Position numbers and translations under genes: made by a program | The notes under the pieces: model-generated | Databases searched by the model: none | Told to the model about the DNA's origin: nothing | Seen by the model: the letters and a program-made list of their open reading frames with translations, nothing else | From: Chondrosia reniformis | Taxonomy: Eukaryota > Porifera > Demospongiae > Chondrillida > Chondrillidae | Assembly: GCA_947172415.1 (NCBI GenBank) | Contig: OX359189.1 | Span: 6,834,501 to 6,898,500, forward strand | DNA: 64,000 nt | Direction of reading: 5' to 3' | Shown: one piece after another, positions 23,292 through 37,018 of the stretch | Layout: each line of letters opens with the position of its first letter | Position numbering within the stretch: the stretch's first letter is position 1

Positions 23292-23299
23292 TAATTTAT

Positions 23300-23625
23300 C
23301 ATTTATGCAACAGTTATTCATATTAAGGAACTGAAGTGTGAGTTTTAAAAGCCTTTAAGAAACCATAAAAGGATCCTAGCTGAATAAGCTTTTCATTTAT
23401 GCATAATATTTAATTCAAACCTACGTACATGTGATATGACATTGTATACGTATGTTTGTTAAATCTTTATGTGCATAAAAGCATGGGAGTGCATGATTAC
23501 AAAATAATAGGATATACCTTTATAGTCTACAATCATCCAGCCAATGTGACTCCTTTTATGGCTTCTTAAAAGCTTTTAAAACTCACACACTTAAGTTCCT
23601 TAATATGTATAACTGTTGATAAAAG
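23300..23625. mobile_element. Inverted-repeat element after the Vps62-like copy
   Basis: About 75 bp at 23300-23378 (AACAGTTATTCATATTAAGG ... AAAGCCTTTAAGAA) recur inverted at 23545-23625. The interior is non-coding and AT-rich. Arms differ by several bases, so the element is older than the one at 13048. Confidence 0.6.
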
Positions 23626-24569
23626 GTTTAAATTTATGAATATTCATATGTTGTTAAATTTGAAAAACTGAAGGTTAAGTTTTTAGACTTATAACAAGAA
23701 GGCATTGTAACCCCCAAATAGGTTTTTATTCAATTAGCTTATGCTCAGTTTAGACACAAATCCTGCCAAAACATGTTATTGCATCAACCACTGTCATGTG
23801 CTGTTACAGTGAAACATTTTGGACAGAAACATGTCAATTATATTTAAACAATCTACAATTCTCTACCTATAGCAGTCAGAGATATATATACGTAGGTCCT
23901 TTTGAAAGGATATGTATGTATACAGGTAGTATAGCGCACATATTGTATCGTTACGCACAACCAATTAATGTCTGTTTCTTTCATGTATATATCCATTAAA
24001 AATGATTTAAGAGAAACTGCCTGATCTTAATCATGACAGCTGACTAGGCTGAGATACCACTTGACTCACTTATACATGTGTAAAGTTTGTTCTATAAGTG
24101 AGAGCCACATTAACAATTGAAATTTCCAATTGAATGGATGCCAGGGAACTGCACCTGGTTGCTATGGAGACTTTTCTATATGAAATAAATATGATCGAAA
24201 TGAAGGCATGCTACGTATATGGAAGCAAACAAGATGTATAATGTTAGCAAATTTTGCTATATTTACATCTCATATGGGTCAGCATTGTAACCACTTCCCC
24301 AAATGAGTGTAGCCATAGCTATTAGGAGCAGGAATGGACCCTAAATCAGGTGGTATACCAATTTGATCCAAGTCACTTGAAGTTATCCATGGCCATAGAT
24401 ACTCAATAAAAATAAAAATAGATTATCTATGTAGCTAGAGAAAAAGGAAACATTTGAACAGTTTACAATTAACCTACTAATTAAAAGTAATGTCAAAAAG
24501 CCAATAAACATAACAATCTTTCCCAAAGGGATAAATAACAAAGCAAACTGATCTATATAGAACCTGATT
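23626..24569. other. Intergenic AT-rich DNA; nothing recognised
   Basis: No exon with good splice signals or family resemblance was found on either strand. Short open frames here have no convincing content. Confidence 0.5.
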
Positions 24570-26065
24570 AGCATGTATTACACATTTCCTCTGACTAAAC
24601 TACAGTAGCTATGAGTTACTAGTTATTAATTACTAGGGACTGACAGATATAATCTGGTATATAGTCCCATTGCATTGGACAAATGTAGTCCAGGTTCTTT
24701 ACAGTTGTTATACTCACTGCTGATTTAAATTTCCTTGAATCAAATATTTTCTTTCACTAACTTTTCCCAGCTGAATGGGTAAAGCCAATAACTTTAATGA
24801 TTCCCTACCAATCAGTCCTTCTTAATTGGAAATGTTGCTAGGCAACTGAATTTAGATTTCCATAACAATTCTTCTGTAAATAGATGAATATACAGCAAAT
24901 AAAATATACATAGGTAGCTGTACAGTTTGTGTAAAATGCACTTTGTGTTCCAAATTACACTTTGAGCAGTCTCACAAGTAAATGTTCCTACAGGACACAA
25001 AGTAGAATTACCAATCAGTGCAGTTTAGGGCAACGCCAAAGTTCCTCCAACTAATAGCATAATAATTGAAACTGATTGCATGCCATATGATTAATGTCGA
25101 ACTATAGATTTAGATGATAGTTTATGACTTTGCTAAGATGTTCATGTATGCCTGTCATGTAAGTATTCTTTGAGCATATGGTCGGCAGATTTATATTGCT
25201 CAGTTATAAGCCTTAGGCTACTAATCAGTAGTTTGGCTGGAGAATGTTTAGATTTTGTTGAAAGGTTAACAGAGTCCTAAGATCACACTACATATAATTG
25301 TACAGCTATACATATACACTTTATACATGTATATTGAGAGTGATGTCAAAAATGGATATCTTCCCAAATGTCAATGTCACACTGAGGTCCAACTAACCCA
25401 CCAAATTTTCCTATAAAAGCTCAAACAATAATAATCTTGCTCAAAGGGATTGTACAGTTTGTCATAGCCAAATAGCAAGGCCAACTGATCTATAGGATAC
25501 AGAGAATGTGTTAACACACCTCCCCTAACTGAATTACAGTAGCTGGGAGTTACTAGTTACTAGCCTAGGGACTGGTAGACATGCTAAATCTGGTGGTCCC
25601 ATTGAACAGATGTAATCTAGGACCTTTACAGTTGTTATACTCACTGTAAATGATCCAATACTTTCTTTTACTATCTTTTCCCATCTGAATGGGTTAATCC
25701 AATTACTCTAATAATATTTGTATTCAGTCTTCCTTGTTTCTTAATTGGACATGTATGTCATCATGTTGCTAGGTAACTGATAATTGACTTCCATGACAAT
25801 TCTATAAACAGATGAATATACAGCAAATCAAGTATAGGCTGCACAATAAGACATATACTTGTCTAATCAAAATTTAATGTTAGTTTGTATAAACGCTAAG
25901 TACAAATTACATTAAGATGCTGATAAATACGTATGCTATTCATAACTTAAGAAAAAGAAACATTATAAGTAGCCATATACTTTGTCTAATTCTCTAAACA
26001 ATTAAGATGACCTACCAATGAGTGTAGTTTAGGCTTGGACAACGCCAAAGTTCCTCAAACCATAG
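24480..26065. repeat. Old tandem duplication, two units of about 0.6-0.9 kb
   Basis: 24,500-25,060 and 25,410-26,065 share, in the same order, CTACAGTAGCT and GAGTTACTAGTTA, CTTTACAGTTGTTATACTCA, CTGAATGGGT, ATGTTGCTAGG, GATGAATATACAGCAAAT and ACGCCAAAGTTCCTC. Identity is roughly 75-85 percent with indels. No open frame is conserved, so this is non-coding repeat rather than duplicated genes. Confidence 0.65.
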
Positions 26066-26419
26066 ACACACGAACTAGGGCAATGGCAAATAGACAACGG
26101 CCATTTTGGATTCACAAATTGATTGAGCAATAGCATGATAATTAAGCTGGGGAATATAATTCTTGTAAGGTTGTCCTGTGTTATGCATGAAACATGTCGA
26201 TTGATATGTCGATTCATGCGCTTGCAAGAGCTTGTGAAATAAAAGATCACTGCTGAAATAATCATAGGTTCATTAAGAGATACTGATAGCTTGTTTATTA
26301 ATTAATTAAGCATTTGATTTCTATTCATGGGGTCACTGTACATTTTATGATTTGCTTTGCTGGATAGTCATGAATGATTTTTAGTTGAAAATCAATAACA
26401 ATAACAACTTGCTGAATAG

Positions 26420-27370
26420 GCCGGGTTATGTTCTGCATGTTGTCTATTGTTCTCGAACATGACCTCCAAAACAATAGGCAAAACTTTAATTCCACGATTT
26501 TCCGCCAAGTTCACGATGTTTCCCGCCGACAATTTCTAATAAATAGGCAAGGAAATTTTCAGTCTTTGGCCTCCGGGCTATCAACTCTGGAGGTCTACTT
26601 TGGTGTGGATCGATGCGAAAACCGTGGTAGGAGCACGACCATGGTACCATGCGACAAAGGGTCATCGGTGTTCGTATAGTGGGGTGGTCTCTCTACCTAT
26701 GGGTTAGTGCCTGGAGATGTATCTCACTATTAATCCTGCTTGTGTGTTAAATTGGCACTTGCTGATTCTTGCTATACGACCCGTACCTGGAGGAGCGTGG
26801 GTCCAGTGCCACTACGTAGTCGGTCAGGAACCCCTGTTGTAGGCTGCAGCTTCTGGTTGGTTTGGAATTTGCATTTGCATTAGCATTTGTATTCACTTTT
26901 TGTATCCATGCATCAATGTAGCATTTCTATTATGTATTTTCAATTCTTTTCTTATCTAGTTCATCGAACTGATGGGTCCCTACTCTAAAGCGCCTGGCCG
27001 ATCCCAATGAGCTAAAGTCTGTGTACAGTGTTCCCAAGCTACGTTGTGTGCACATGATGATTCTCATTGGTGGGAGTTTGTGGTCCGCCAGGGTCGGGCT
27101 TGTTCTGTTCGTAGCGTGGCAGGGCAAGACTAGTAACTGGTCAGAGGTCGGTCAGGTACGCCGGATCGCTCCCGTGCAACTTCTCTTACGACGCAAGTAG
27201 TGGAAGTGTCAAACAGAGTTGAGAAACCGGAGGCCATTTGGGGCACAAAGTACTTCTACCTCCTCGTGGTGTGCCCTGGGGTCACCTTTACACTCAGTAA
27301 AGTGATGCGAAATGAAGTGCAGTAACTGCAGCATCGTTCCAGTAACACTCAAAAGGAGAAGAAACAGCAT
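26420..27370. other. GC/CpG-rich island of unknown nature
   Basis: About 950 bp stand out from the AT-rich surroundings, with frequent CpG and phrases such as GGTCCGCCAGGGTCGGGCTT and GGTACGCCGGATCGCTCCCG. Related phrases recur inside it (CGGTCAGGAACCCC and CGGTCAGGTACGCC). I find no long open frame, no rRNA, 5S, SRP, U1, U2 or U6 signature and no tRNA. It may be a structured non-coding RNA gene, a 5' CpG-type regulatory region or a decayed foreign element; I cannot decide. Confidence 0.4.
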
Positions 27371-30300
27371 GGTCTCTTACAATCATGAAGAACTTGTTTA
27401 AGAACTAAATTTTTTGAACATTTTTTTATTTTAAAACCGTGCATGTACATGTATATTTCAGAATTGACAAGTAGAATGGTCTTTGTGCAGTATACAATCC
27501 AAATTGTCGATAATGATGAATTCATAATTGAGATTAGTATAATAATATATATGCATTAAAATATAACCGAACTCGTAGCAAATGCTTACATCATTCTATA
27601 AGCATTCAGTATATGTAATATAATCTTGTAAATTATTGCATAACAAGTATTATAAAAATCCAAAGGCCGGCCCATATCCCTTTTAGATTGCGGCAACGTA
27701 GCAAGACACAGATATGTATCATAAATGTCCACCAGTTATGAATTCTTGCTTTGCAACTGAAGGAACAGATCATTGCAAATGAACATGTTGCTGTTAATAT
27801 TAACATTAACTCTTATTTTGATGTATTTTATCATAGAACTTGCAATTGTATATTTAATTATGACTTTAAATGTGTTTTACGTAAAAAGCTCTATATTGAT
27901 GGTTTTTAGTATTTATTAGCTGATAAAACCACAAATAGACTTCTAGACAGCTTCTTGCAAATCACGGGAAAGTCCTTTCACGTAATCCTACTGCTTTGGA
28001 ACCCTGTTTAGACAGTCTACAGAAAAGGTCGCAGGTAATTATTATGTCTACTTAACGATTTCGTCCATCCATGTAGCTAAACCTACAGCTACGTAAATTT
28101 ATTTCAAACGTTCAAAACTTTATGCATCACTCCACCGAGGTTACTTGCATGTTTGATAATCTTCGTTTCCACTTTTCTAATATGCTATATAAGTATATAA
28201 TTTTTGTGGACAGGTTAATATCACTTGGAATACGTATATATGTATATACATATATAGACAATTGAATTCTGCTATACTAGATAAGTTTCTCTAGATTTTC
28301 AATGCTCCAGTATTTAACGTTCAATTCTCTGCCTTTCCACTAATGGTATCATCTCAGTTGTGCATTAGATGTTCTTGGTGGAAGTGAGAGAATTGAGAGA
28401 ATTTGGTGCATCCGATAGTTTTAGCTCCTTTCAATTCAATGTCAAAGTTCCTTGGTACATTCTTTCCAAATTACAGAGTAGTAATCAAGATGTGGCAAAA
28501 TAGACTAATTTAATAGCTTTTTTACTCAAAGATCTTTGACAAGAAGTATTTGTATTTGACAACGTACCAAAGACAACAGTACTATAGTAACACACGAGGC
28601 AGGTATATATAACTAGTGAGTTTGTACGTATGTATGTACATATTACAACATAAGTATAATATTTGTGTAACTTTTACAAAAACAGATTGAAGTTATTACC
28701 TTTTTCTAAAGCTTGTATAGAATGTACTAAGTTACCTATTTGGGGAGATATATAGAGCAAATTTTCTATTTCATCAACCTAAAGTACAAATATGGATATA
28801 TACTTTTGAAATGTCTGTAAATGTTGTCATCACATTGTAGATACATGTAAGTGTTTAAACACTCATCGGATACACTTAATAAATGTCTGTGAATACAAGT
28901 ACTGTCACCAAGTTGTATAATTATAGTTTGATTACAACTATATAATTTGTATATAGAGTTACAGCTCTACATGTACTTTGATTATATGTAAATATATAAA
29001 TAACTAATAACTAAGGTAGACCTGAAATGGGGGCAGTCTCTGTAGTCCTAAAAATGATCTCATGTTATTAGTCAGTACCTGCTCTAATATAAGTAGTTAT
29101 CTCATGCAGGCCTCATACATGTGTAGTGTATTCAACAATGCTATAAATTATATAAGGATCTATGGAAATGTGTAAAAATCTATTGATTGGTGATTGATTA
29201 GATGTGTAAAATGCCGGTAGGGAAAATACTCTTGTTATACATATATATAATATAACTGAAAGAAGATACCCTATCCAAGGGTAGCTGACTATATATAACC
29301 ACAATATATCCCATAAACTCTAATAAGTCATGTGGACAGTAAATGCCATAATAATCATTCTTATCCCAATTATGTGTATATATAAAATGATTGTAAAGTG
29401 TTTGTAACTTTATACATGTAGTAAAGTTTGTATATATAATATATATATGTAACTCTAACAGAGCTGTCCAATTGTATAATATATTGATCACTATATATAG
29501 TGTTGCAGAGGAGTGTAAAGCAGCTAATACTATTTAACACTACAATTAGCATCATTAATAGTGTTGATGATAATATAGATGGAAATTCAGTTGTATATCT
29601 ATGTAATATAACGTTATTATACATATAAATTATGTACTATTACTGTGATAAGTACATTCATATTGAATGCAACGTACCTTCAGATTGAAACATTCAAATT
29701 CCGTTGATATACAATTGCAAGAAGCTATATAATTTATCATTTAGACACCCATGGTTTCAATTTTGGTATTCTATGTTTTTATTTACCACTGTTGTAATTT
29801 GTAATTTGTATATGTACACTGAATCCTATTTGAACTGAAAGTGAACAATATAGCCTATATACACGTACATACATACATAATATGCATGAACTACTTTATC
29901 AATGATATATATATAAATTAAAGATGGAGTATTATGTCAACAAGTATATTCTGCAAATAAGAATACGTGACCAAATCTCAGGTTGTATATATTCTTTCCC
30001 TATTGATTTCTTAAGCAGAATGTTACTTATTCAACTGTTCCGTGCCGTCTTATAATCACTGCAGGTTTCATTTTGCATCAAACTAGTTTGAAACTTTTGG
30101 AGCTCCATGCTGCATGTTTGAAGATATCTATAGCCTATGAGACAGATAGAAACTTTACACTATATTTGAAAAGCAATATCGAATTTGCATGCATATGCTT
30201 GTATGAGTACCCTTTGAAACCTAGCTGTGAAACCTTAAACATATAGGTTTCACTCAAATTTAGTTTATATATACTATAATTAGTATAAATTTATGTTCGT

Positions 30301-30495
30301 TATATCATATATGTTCTAAAGCCAAAAGATGATCCTTAATTTCAAAAGATAATCATACTTTATAAATAACCTTTCTCAATTTCAAAGTTCCATTAATTAA
30401 ATGTGTGAACATAAAGTATTTCCTTTCCTTGTTTTTTGGCTAATTTTAAATATATTGTCACACACACAGTCTATACAAAGATGGATCAACTATGA

Positions 30496-30640
30496 AATAG
30501 TTATACACTCTGCCCTATGGGCTTTTTCCTGGATAACACTTATAGGCATTTACTGAGTTATTGTCCAAAGTGCCTCTTATTATAGTTATATAACGGTTGT
30601 GGAATTTAATTTGCCTTGGTTGCCCCAGCAACAGAGTTTA
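30496..30640. repeat. Dispersed repeat, copy 2 of 3
   Basis: Same family as 17956-18115, with ATACACTCTGCCCTATGGGC and AATTTGCCTTGGTTGCCCC. It lies at the 3' side of the S1 unit, and copy 3 lies at the matching place in unit 2. Confidence 0.65.
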
Positions 30641-30837
30641 TAAGTCACATATTGACCTGTTTACAACTGTGCGCAATCATGCTTAACATCTTGTATACAG
30701 AATACGCTTTTAACTCATATAAATAAACTACAGCAACTCAGCAACTATAAAATGACTAAGGACTATCTAACTTGAAGAAAATAGGCCTATTGAAACTCAT
30801 GCATGAGCAACTTTTACAAAGTCCACATTCTCCTTCT

Positions 30838-30876
30838 ATTTCACTAGAAACTGTCCAATCACAGCGGCCACAATGG
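30838..30876 (-). pseudogene. Stranded last exon piece of S1
   Basis: This piece matches the end of the last S2 exon (about 37215-37253), which encodes IVAAVIGQFLVK and a stop. It is separated from the rest of S1 by 530 bp of unrelated sequence, so S1 no longer uses it. Confidence 0.6.
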
Positions 30877-31407
30877 TGCGTCAAAGATACCATGGACGTT
30901 TTGTAGTAAAATTTACAGAGCTACATAACACTGCTGCAGCCGAAATGTTGGCGATACAAAGACTAAAGACGGTGGTTTATTTGTGCGCCTTATTCTGCTT
31001 GCCACGCTTCACTTGACGGTTTGGTAAACAATTTGTTTGGGGTTACGACGCTTCTCCAATGTTCTAGGGCTTTGAAAAGACTACATAAAGATATACCGTT
31101 ACAAAAGGATAACCAGGGATCTTCCTGACCGAATTTGCTTCCGTAGATAGTCAGAGAAAGCTTCTTACCCGAAGAAACTTAGAAAACATAGCCGTGGTTA
31201 CTTTCTTCACTAAAAGAGGTAATATCTCGAAAATAAGAGCATCTTAGAAGCCAATAGAGCAACAAAATATGGCTAAAAATCGGCATCAAAGTTTTACCGT
31301 CATAAAGAGTAGCCACATTCCTATCGAGGTGACGAATTTTAATTCCTGCCTCATGGTGTCCTCGTGACAATTAAATATCGCTTCTGGTGATTATTACGCC
31401 CACGTAA
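30877..31407. other. Unrelated 530-bp block that replaced S1 exons 4-6
   Basis: Unit 2 has two and a half S2 exons here; unit 1 has this sequence instead. It has more CpG than its flanks (GCGCGAGAT, GTCCTCGTGACA) and includes minus-strand open stretches without recognisable domains. Its left edge cuts the last S1 exon and its right edge lies inside exon 4. Confidence 0.5.
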
Positions 31408-32161
31408 TTATCTCGCGCATAAAGGGTTAAGGTTCTGTAGAATATAGAATAACATCTATAAGATTACACATTCATTTAATATGTACTGAAATAGCTATAG
31501 TTACTGACTTACTGTAGTACACACAGAATTGTTACTACAATTGGTTAAACCACACGCCAGAGCAGGTCCTAAAAGCTTTGAATATGAAGAATGACAATTA
31601 TTGATTTAATGTTTATTGTAAAATTATGATAGGAAACTCACTGCATAATTTGATGCAACTTCAATAAGGCAAAAGTTGTCTTGATATTTTGTACAGCCCA
31701 GATCAGTGACTACCTTAGAAGAAGCTGTAACCTATATATTATTAGTAAAGATATAGTATATACAGTGTCAGGGAACTTTTTGGAACTTACAAGTTGGTAG
31801 TTTAGTCTGGTTGGTAGTTTTATATACAACTTACAATTTTTGCTGTTTGTTCGTCAAGAGTACATTCATTCAAAAACTTAGAATAAACATTGATACAAGT
31901 TTGGTTGCAAAACGGACTTAGAAGGTTCTCAAAAGTTGCTCTATTTGCAGCAATGGCTGGTGCGCTAGCATTGAAATCATTAGCAGCAGCAGCTTGTAAC
32001 TGATTCACTAAAAAAGTGAATTCTGTTATGTTGCCCCCAAAACAAGAGTCAACAGATGCTTGATAAGCCTGAGTAGCTGCCACACACTGCTCTGAGATAT
32101 CCTGACCAGAGCTAACACCCAACACTGCTAAAGCAAGTACAATGATCAGTTGTCCCTTCAT
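31408..32161 (-). CDS. S1: small secreted Cys-rich protein, 3'-shortened copy
   Basis: Exons 31835-32161, 31642-31731, 31513-31575 and 31408-31434 give 507 nt, 168 codons plus stop. Signal peptide (MKGQLIIVLALAVLGVSSGQ), then a helical Cys-containing region with SCFGG, FCNQTC and NECT, then TDLGCTKYQDNFCLIEV and ALACGLTNC. Exon 4 leaves the S2-like sequence after three codons and ends NPLCAR. S2 is the full paralogue. The S1 product would lack the C-terminal Cys-rich half and the hydrophobic end, so if made it would be freely secreted. The acceptor of exon 3 (CAAAG) has little pyrimidine tract. The family is not recognised. Confidence 0.65.
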
Positions 32162-32394
32162 GATATCACTGAATATAATGATAGGCTTCTTGTAACACTT
32201 AGCTGGAACTCCTCAATAATTCTGTATTATATACACATCTAGTGTTACCATATTTAGCAACACCTAATAAGGAGAGACAGGTGTACATACACCCAGGAAT
32301 GTAATGTTAAACCAAATATAAAGCAACAAACAATTATTAAAGATTCCTTTTGTTCCTTCTAAATAAATGAATCAGATGTAATTTTAACAAACCA

Positions 32395-32525
32395 TGTACA
32401 TTAATAATTGAGAGGATAATACCCCCAGGGTCGAAACATTTGACATCAAGAAGAAGTAGGAAAAACTGCTTCTTTAGACCCTTTAAAAGTCGAAAGATGA
32501 CCCTTTCTAAATATAAGTATACGTA
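32395..32525. repeat. Hairpin-family relic (CAGGGTCGAAACATT)
   Basis: Contains CAGGGTCGAAACATT and ends AAAGTCGAAAGATGACCCTTT, the terminal repeat of the element at 1102-1268. Only one end is clear, so it is a decayed or truncated copy. It lies at the boundary between the two duplication units. Confidence 0.5.
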
Positions 32526-35500
32526 CATTGATGGTTTTTAGTATTTATTAGCTGATTAAAACCACATATAGACTGCCAGACAGCTTCTTGCAAATCACGG
32601 GAAAGTCCCTTCACGTGATCCTACTGCTTTGGAGCCTTGTTTAGACCGTCTACAGAAAAGGTCGCAGGTAATTATTAACGTTTTCGTCCATCCAGGATAT
32701 TTATAGTTTAACCTACAGGAGAAGGTCCGTAAATTTATATCAAGCGTTCCTAACTATGCATCACTACATCGAGGTTACTTGCATCTTCGTTTCCACTTTT
32801 CTAATATGCTAAGTATATAATTTTTGTGGACAGGTTCATATCACTTGGAATATGTAGACAATTTAACTCTGCTATACTAGATAAGTTTCTTTAGATTTTC
32901 AATGCTCCAGTATTTAACGTTCAATTCTCTGCCTTTCCACTAATGGTATCATCTCAGTTGTGCATTAGATGCTCTTGGTGGAAGAGAGAGAATTAAGAGA
33001 ATTTGGTGCATCCGATAGTTTTAGCTCCTTTCAATTCATTGTCGCAGTTCCTTGGTACATTCTTTCCAAATTACAGAGTAGTAATCAAGATGTGGCAAAA
33101 TAGACTAATTAAATAGCATTTTTACTCAAAGATCTTTGACAAGCAGTATATATTTGTATTTGACAACGTACCAAAGGCAACAGTACTGTAGTAACACATG
33201 AGGCAGGTATATATAACTAGTGAGTTTGTACGTATGTATGTACACAAAGTAGTGTGTAATTTTACCAAAACAAATTGAAGTTGTTACCTTTTGCCTAAAG
33301 TTTGTATAGAATATACTAAGTTACCTATTTGGGGAGATATAGGGCAAATTTTATATTTCATCAGCCTAAAGTACAAATATGGTTATATACTTTTGAGATG
33401 TCTGTGAGTACTACCAAGTTGTATATAGTTTGTTTACAGCTAATTTGTATATAGAGTTACAGCTCTAAGTATGTACTTTGATTATATGTAAATATGTAAA
33501 TAACTAATAACCAATAATCTTCCTGATTCACATTTTAAATTTACCTAAAACATTAACAATATTACGTACCTGACAGAGTCTAAGGTACATAAGTCCTAAA
33601 TCAGCTGCATATATCTATAATCTTCCCTGATCATACCTGTGGCCTTTTTAATAGTACATAGACAGACCAATTTATAAAAGGAAAATTTTAATCTTAGATG
33701 ATTCCTACAAGTTATAGGTAGTGAAAGTGAGTCTGGGGTTGGTTGATCAACTACGTATATAGGTTTGTGAAAAGGTGTCCCTCATCAAGAGACCAATATT
33801 TAACAAATTAGAGAAGTTAGTAGAATAGTGCCATGCAAGTCTTCCATTTCCCCTTGTAGGCCTGCAATGGGGGCAGTCTCTGTAGTCCTAAAAATGATCT
33901 CATGGTATTAGTCAGTACCTGCTCTAAGTAGGTATCTCAGGCCTCATATATACGTATCCAACAATGCTATAAAGTATATAAGGAAGGATCTATGGAGATG
34001 TGTAAACATCCAGTAGTGAAAATAATCTTGATATAACTGAAAGAAGACAAGGGTGGTTAAGTCATTGAAAATGAATAGTCCTAATAACTTTAAATTCATA
34101 GTTGACTAACAACAATATATCCCATAAACTCTAATAAGTCATGTGGACAGTAAATACCATATCATTCTTATCCAAAAAAAAATAATATAATATTATAATC
34201 AGTGACAACTTTAGATGGTATTCAGAGTTCTGGAGTATACAAACCCAGTTATCCTCTGAGTTTGATTTGGCATTAGCCATTTCTGGGGTGCCTTATATTC
34301 CAAATTTTATACTTTCTTACACACAAATTGACTTTTATAGCAACCCCGTTACAAATGTTTAGATCTGCCTCATCTTTATACGTATAATAATGTGTAAGAG
34401 ATGTGTCGTTGCTTCATTTTACAATTATGATTATGAGTTACATATTATGAGCTTGTGCATCCCAGCTTTTCTATAGCATGCAGCCTATTTCAAATATTGA
34501 TCAAGTGTATGTATGATAGATAAACTTCACTGGTTTCAAATTGTTCTGATCTTTTCTGTTTCCATGCATGGTTATACATATTATACTTTCATACCTTTGT
34601 AACCTGTCTGTTCAGTTTCTAATGCATGACATACAATTAACCTAGTCATGAATAAGTTAGAGATTCAGATCATATTTATAAAAAGTAGCATTCACCAAAT
34701 GTAAGTGAATATCCAAGTAAATTCTAATTATGTGTATATATAAAATGATTGTAAATTAATTGTTTGTAACTTTATACGTGTAGTAAAGTTTGTATATTAT
34801 ATATATATAATATATATACGTATGTAACTCTAACAGAGCTGTCCAATTGTATAATATTGACCACTATATAATGGTGCAGAGGAGAGTAAAGCGGCTAATA
34901 TACTATTACACTATAATTAGCATCATTAATAGTGTTGATGATAATATAGATGGAAATTCAGTTGTATATCTATGTAATATAACGTTATTATACATATAAA
35001 TTATGTATTATTACTATGATACATAGGTACATTTATATTTAATGCAACGGACCTTCAGATTGAAACGTTTAAATTCCATTGATATACAATTGCAAGAGGC
35101 TATTATATATAATTTATCATTAGACACCCATGGTTTCAATCTTGGTGTAATTTGTATAATAGAGGTATGTACACTGAATCCTATTTGAACTGAAAGTGAA
35201 CAATATGGCCTACATACATACAATGTTATGTTTACCCGTTTCAACTGACCACAAGAAGACTACAAATTATTACCTGCTAATTTTGTGTAGAGTGGATCCT
35301 GAATGTCTCCTTTATAGATGTCTGTGGCTATGAATATGTACATTCATGTAATTATAAGTGGGAGGTTTATCGCATTCCAAATTAACGAATTTCCAATGAA
35401 ATACATTACTTCCTTGACTCATAGTGTTACCATGGTTAATTTACGTACATTGATATACTGTACTTCTATTTTTGTATATAATATTATAGCTTCTGATTGG

Positions 35501-35559
35501 TCATGTAGATATATTGTATATATGTGGTATAAACACAATTTGTAAGAGATTTATATTTG

Positions 35560-35715
35560 CAATTATAGATCCAATTATACGTATAATATAGATGCAATTA
35601 TACGTAAAATATAGATGAAATTATACATATAATATAGATGCAATTATACATAATATAGATGCAATTATACGTATATATATTATACGTAGATCCAATTATA
35701 TGTGCAATATAGATG
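35560..35715. repeat. Tandem array of about 23-bp AT-rich repeats
   Basis: Six or so copies of ATGCAATTATACGTATAATA with small changes. Present only in unit 2, so it expanded after the duplication. Confidence 0.75.
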
Positions 35716-36879
35716 TATAATTCATGTTTAACAAATCAGAAATTGTTTGAAAGTGTGGAATGTTTATGTTGTTACAACTGTGACCTTTCACCTCTGTAGG
35801 TCATGTGGACAGCTTAGACCCTGTATATAGTGAAAACAGTACTTACCTCAGCACTCTGCATATATACTACATGTTCCTTATACTGCAATTACTATATTTG
35901 ATTACATACACATGTATTATATACCACAAAGCATGAACTACTTTATCAATGATTATGAGGATGGAGTATTATGTCAACAAGTATATTCTTTAAATAAGAG
36001 CACAGAACCAAAGCTCAGGTTGTATATATATATTCTTTCCTTATTGATTTCTTAAGCAGAATGTTACTGATTCAACTGTTCCGTGCCATCTTATAATTAC
36101 TGTAGGTTTCATTTTGCATCAAACCAGTTTGAAACTTTTGGAACTGCATGCTGCATGTTTGAAGATATATCTATAGCCTATGGGACAGATAAAAACTTTA
36201 CACTATATTTGAAAAGCGATTTGAATCTGCATGCTTGTATGAGTACCCTTTGAAACCTAGCTGTGAAACCTTAAACATTCACATATAGGTTTCATGCCAC
36301 AGATTATATTAGCGCTATAGACTGAGATTTGATCCTAAGCTAAATATGTGTTACATATACATGTTACATACTGCATGTGAAAATGCTTGGAAACATAATA
36401 TATTACCTGTTTTATGAGTTGTGTCTATAATGCATTATGTTATCATAACTAATAATGGTTGACCCCACATTAATGTTATTATAGACTTTAGTCATGTGGA
36501 CAGTGGAGCCTGTGTGTCTGTATACATGTTTATGTACCACCTGCATACATTATTTGTATATATACTAATGTAAAGTCTTTTCTGTTATATCATCATGGAG
36601 CCTGAGAGTCTACTATACCATACATGGCCATATATATTTTTAAAATCTGCCTTCTTACTATATATATGGACATGCATAGGTAATTTCTTAGTAGTATATT
36701 TAATTGTACAATCAACAAATTTAATTGGTTAATCAAAGAACTAACCTATAACAGTATATATATAGTGTATTATGGTATTCCAATATACTCTTCACTAGTA
36801 ACATGTAGATGTAAAACATTAGGCTTTCCCTTGAAGTATTATATCATTGTTATGGTTTACCCAAGTAAAATTTCACTCA

Positions 36880-37018
36880 AACTCCACCCTATGGGCTTTT
36901 TCCTGGATAACGCTTATAGGCATTTACTGAGTTACTGTCCAAAGTGCCTCTTATTATAGTTATATAACGGTTGTGGAATTTAATTTGCCTTCGTTGCCCC
37001 AGAGCAACAGAGTGTATA
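36880..37018. repeat. Dispersed repeat, copy 3 of 3
   Basis: Near-identical to 30496-30640 (CCCTATGGGCTTTTTCCTGG, AATTTGCCTTCGTTGCCCC). It was carried by the tandem duplication. Confidence 0.65.

Larger units (their letters stand above)
27895..32330. repeat. Segmental tandem duplication, unit 1 (contains S1)
   Basis: Begins TTGATGGTTTTTAGTATTTA and aligns colinearly with unit 2 from 32528. Shared landmarks include CTTGCAAATCACGGGAAAGT, GGGGGCAGTCTCTGTAGTCC, TGTTCCGTGCC and the S1/S2 gene with its upstream 170 bp. Non-genic sequence fills 27,895-30,830; I see no other gene in it. Confidence 0.8.

Noticed and set aside
26420-27370. rRNA, 5S, U-snRNA or SRP RNA gene
   Set aside because: Compared from memory with core motifs of each; only chance-level resemblance (for example CAGGGTCGGGCTTG recalls 5S, but flanking parts do not fit).
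29113-29624. Overlapping minus-strand frames in duplication unit 1
   Set aside because: Low-complexity, Tyr/Ile-rich translations of AT-rich DNA, not conserved in frame in unit 2.
32337-32528. Short minus-strand protein at the duplication boundary
   Set aside because: The frame runs through a hairpin-element relic; no coding evidence.
35560-35715. Regular array of about 23-bp repeats as a CRISPR or satellite
   Set aside because: No spacers; a short local AT-rich tandem expansion present in only one of two duplicated units.
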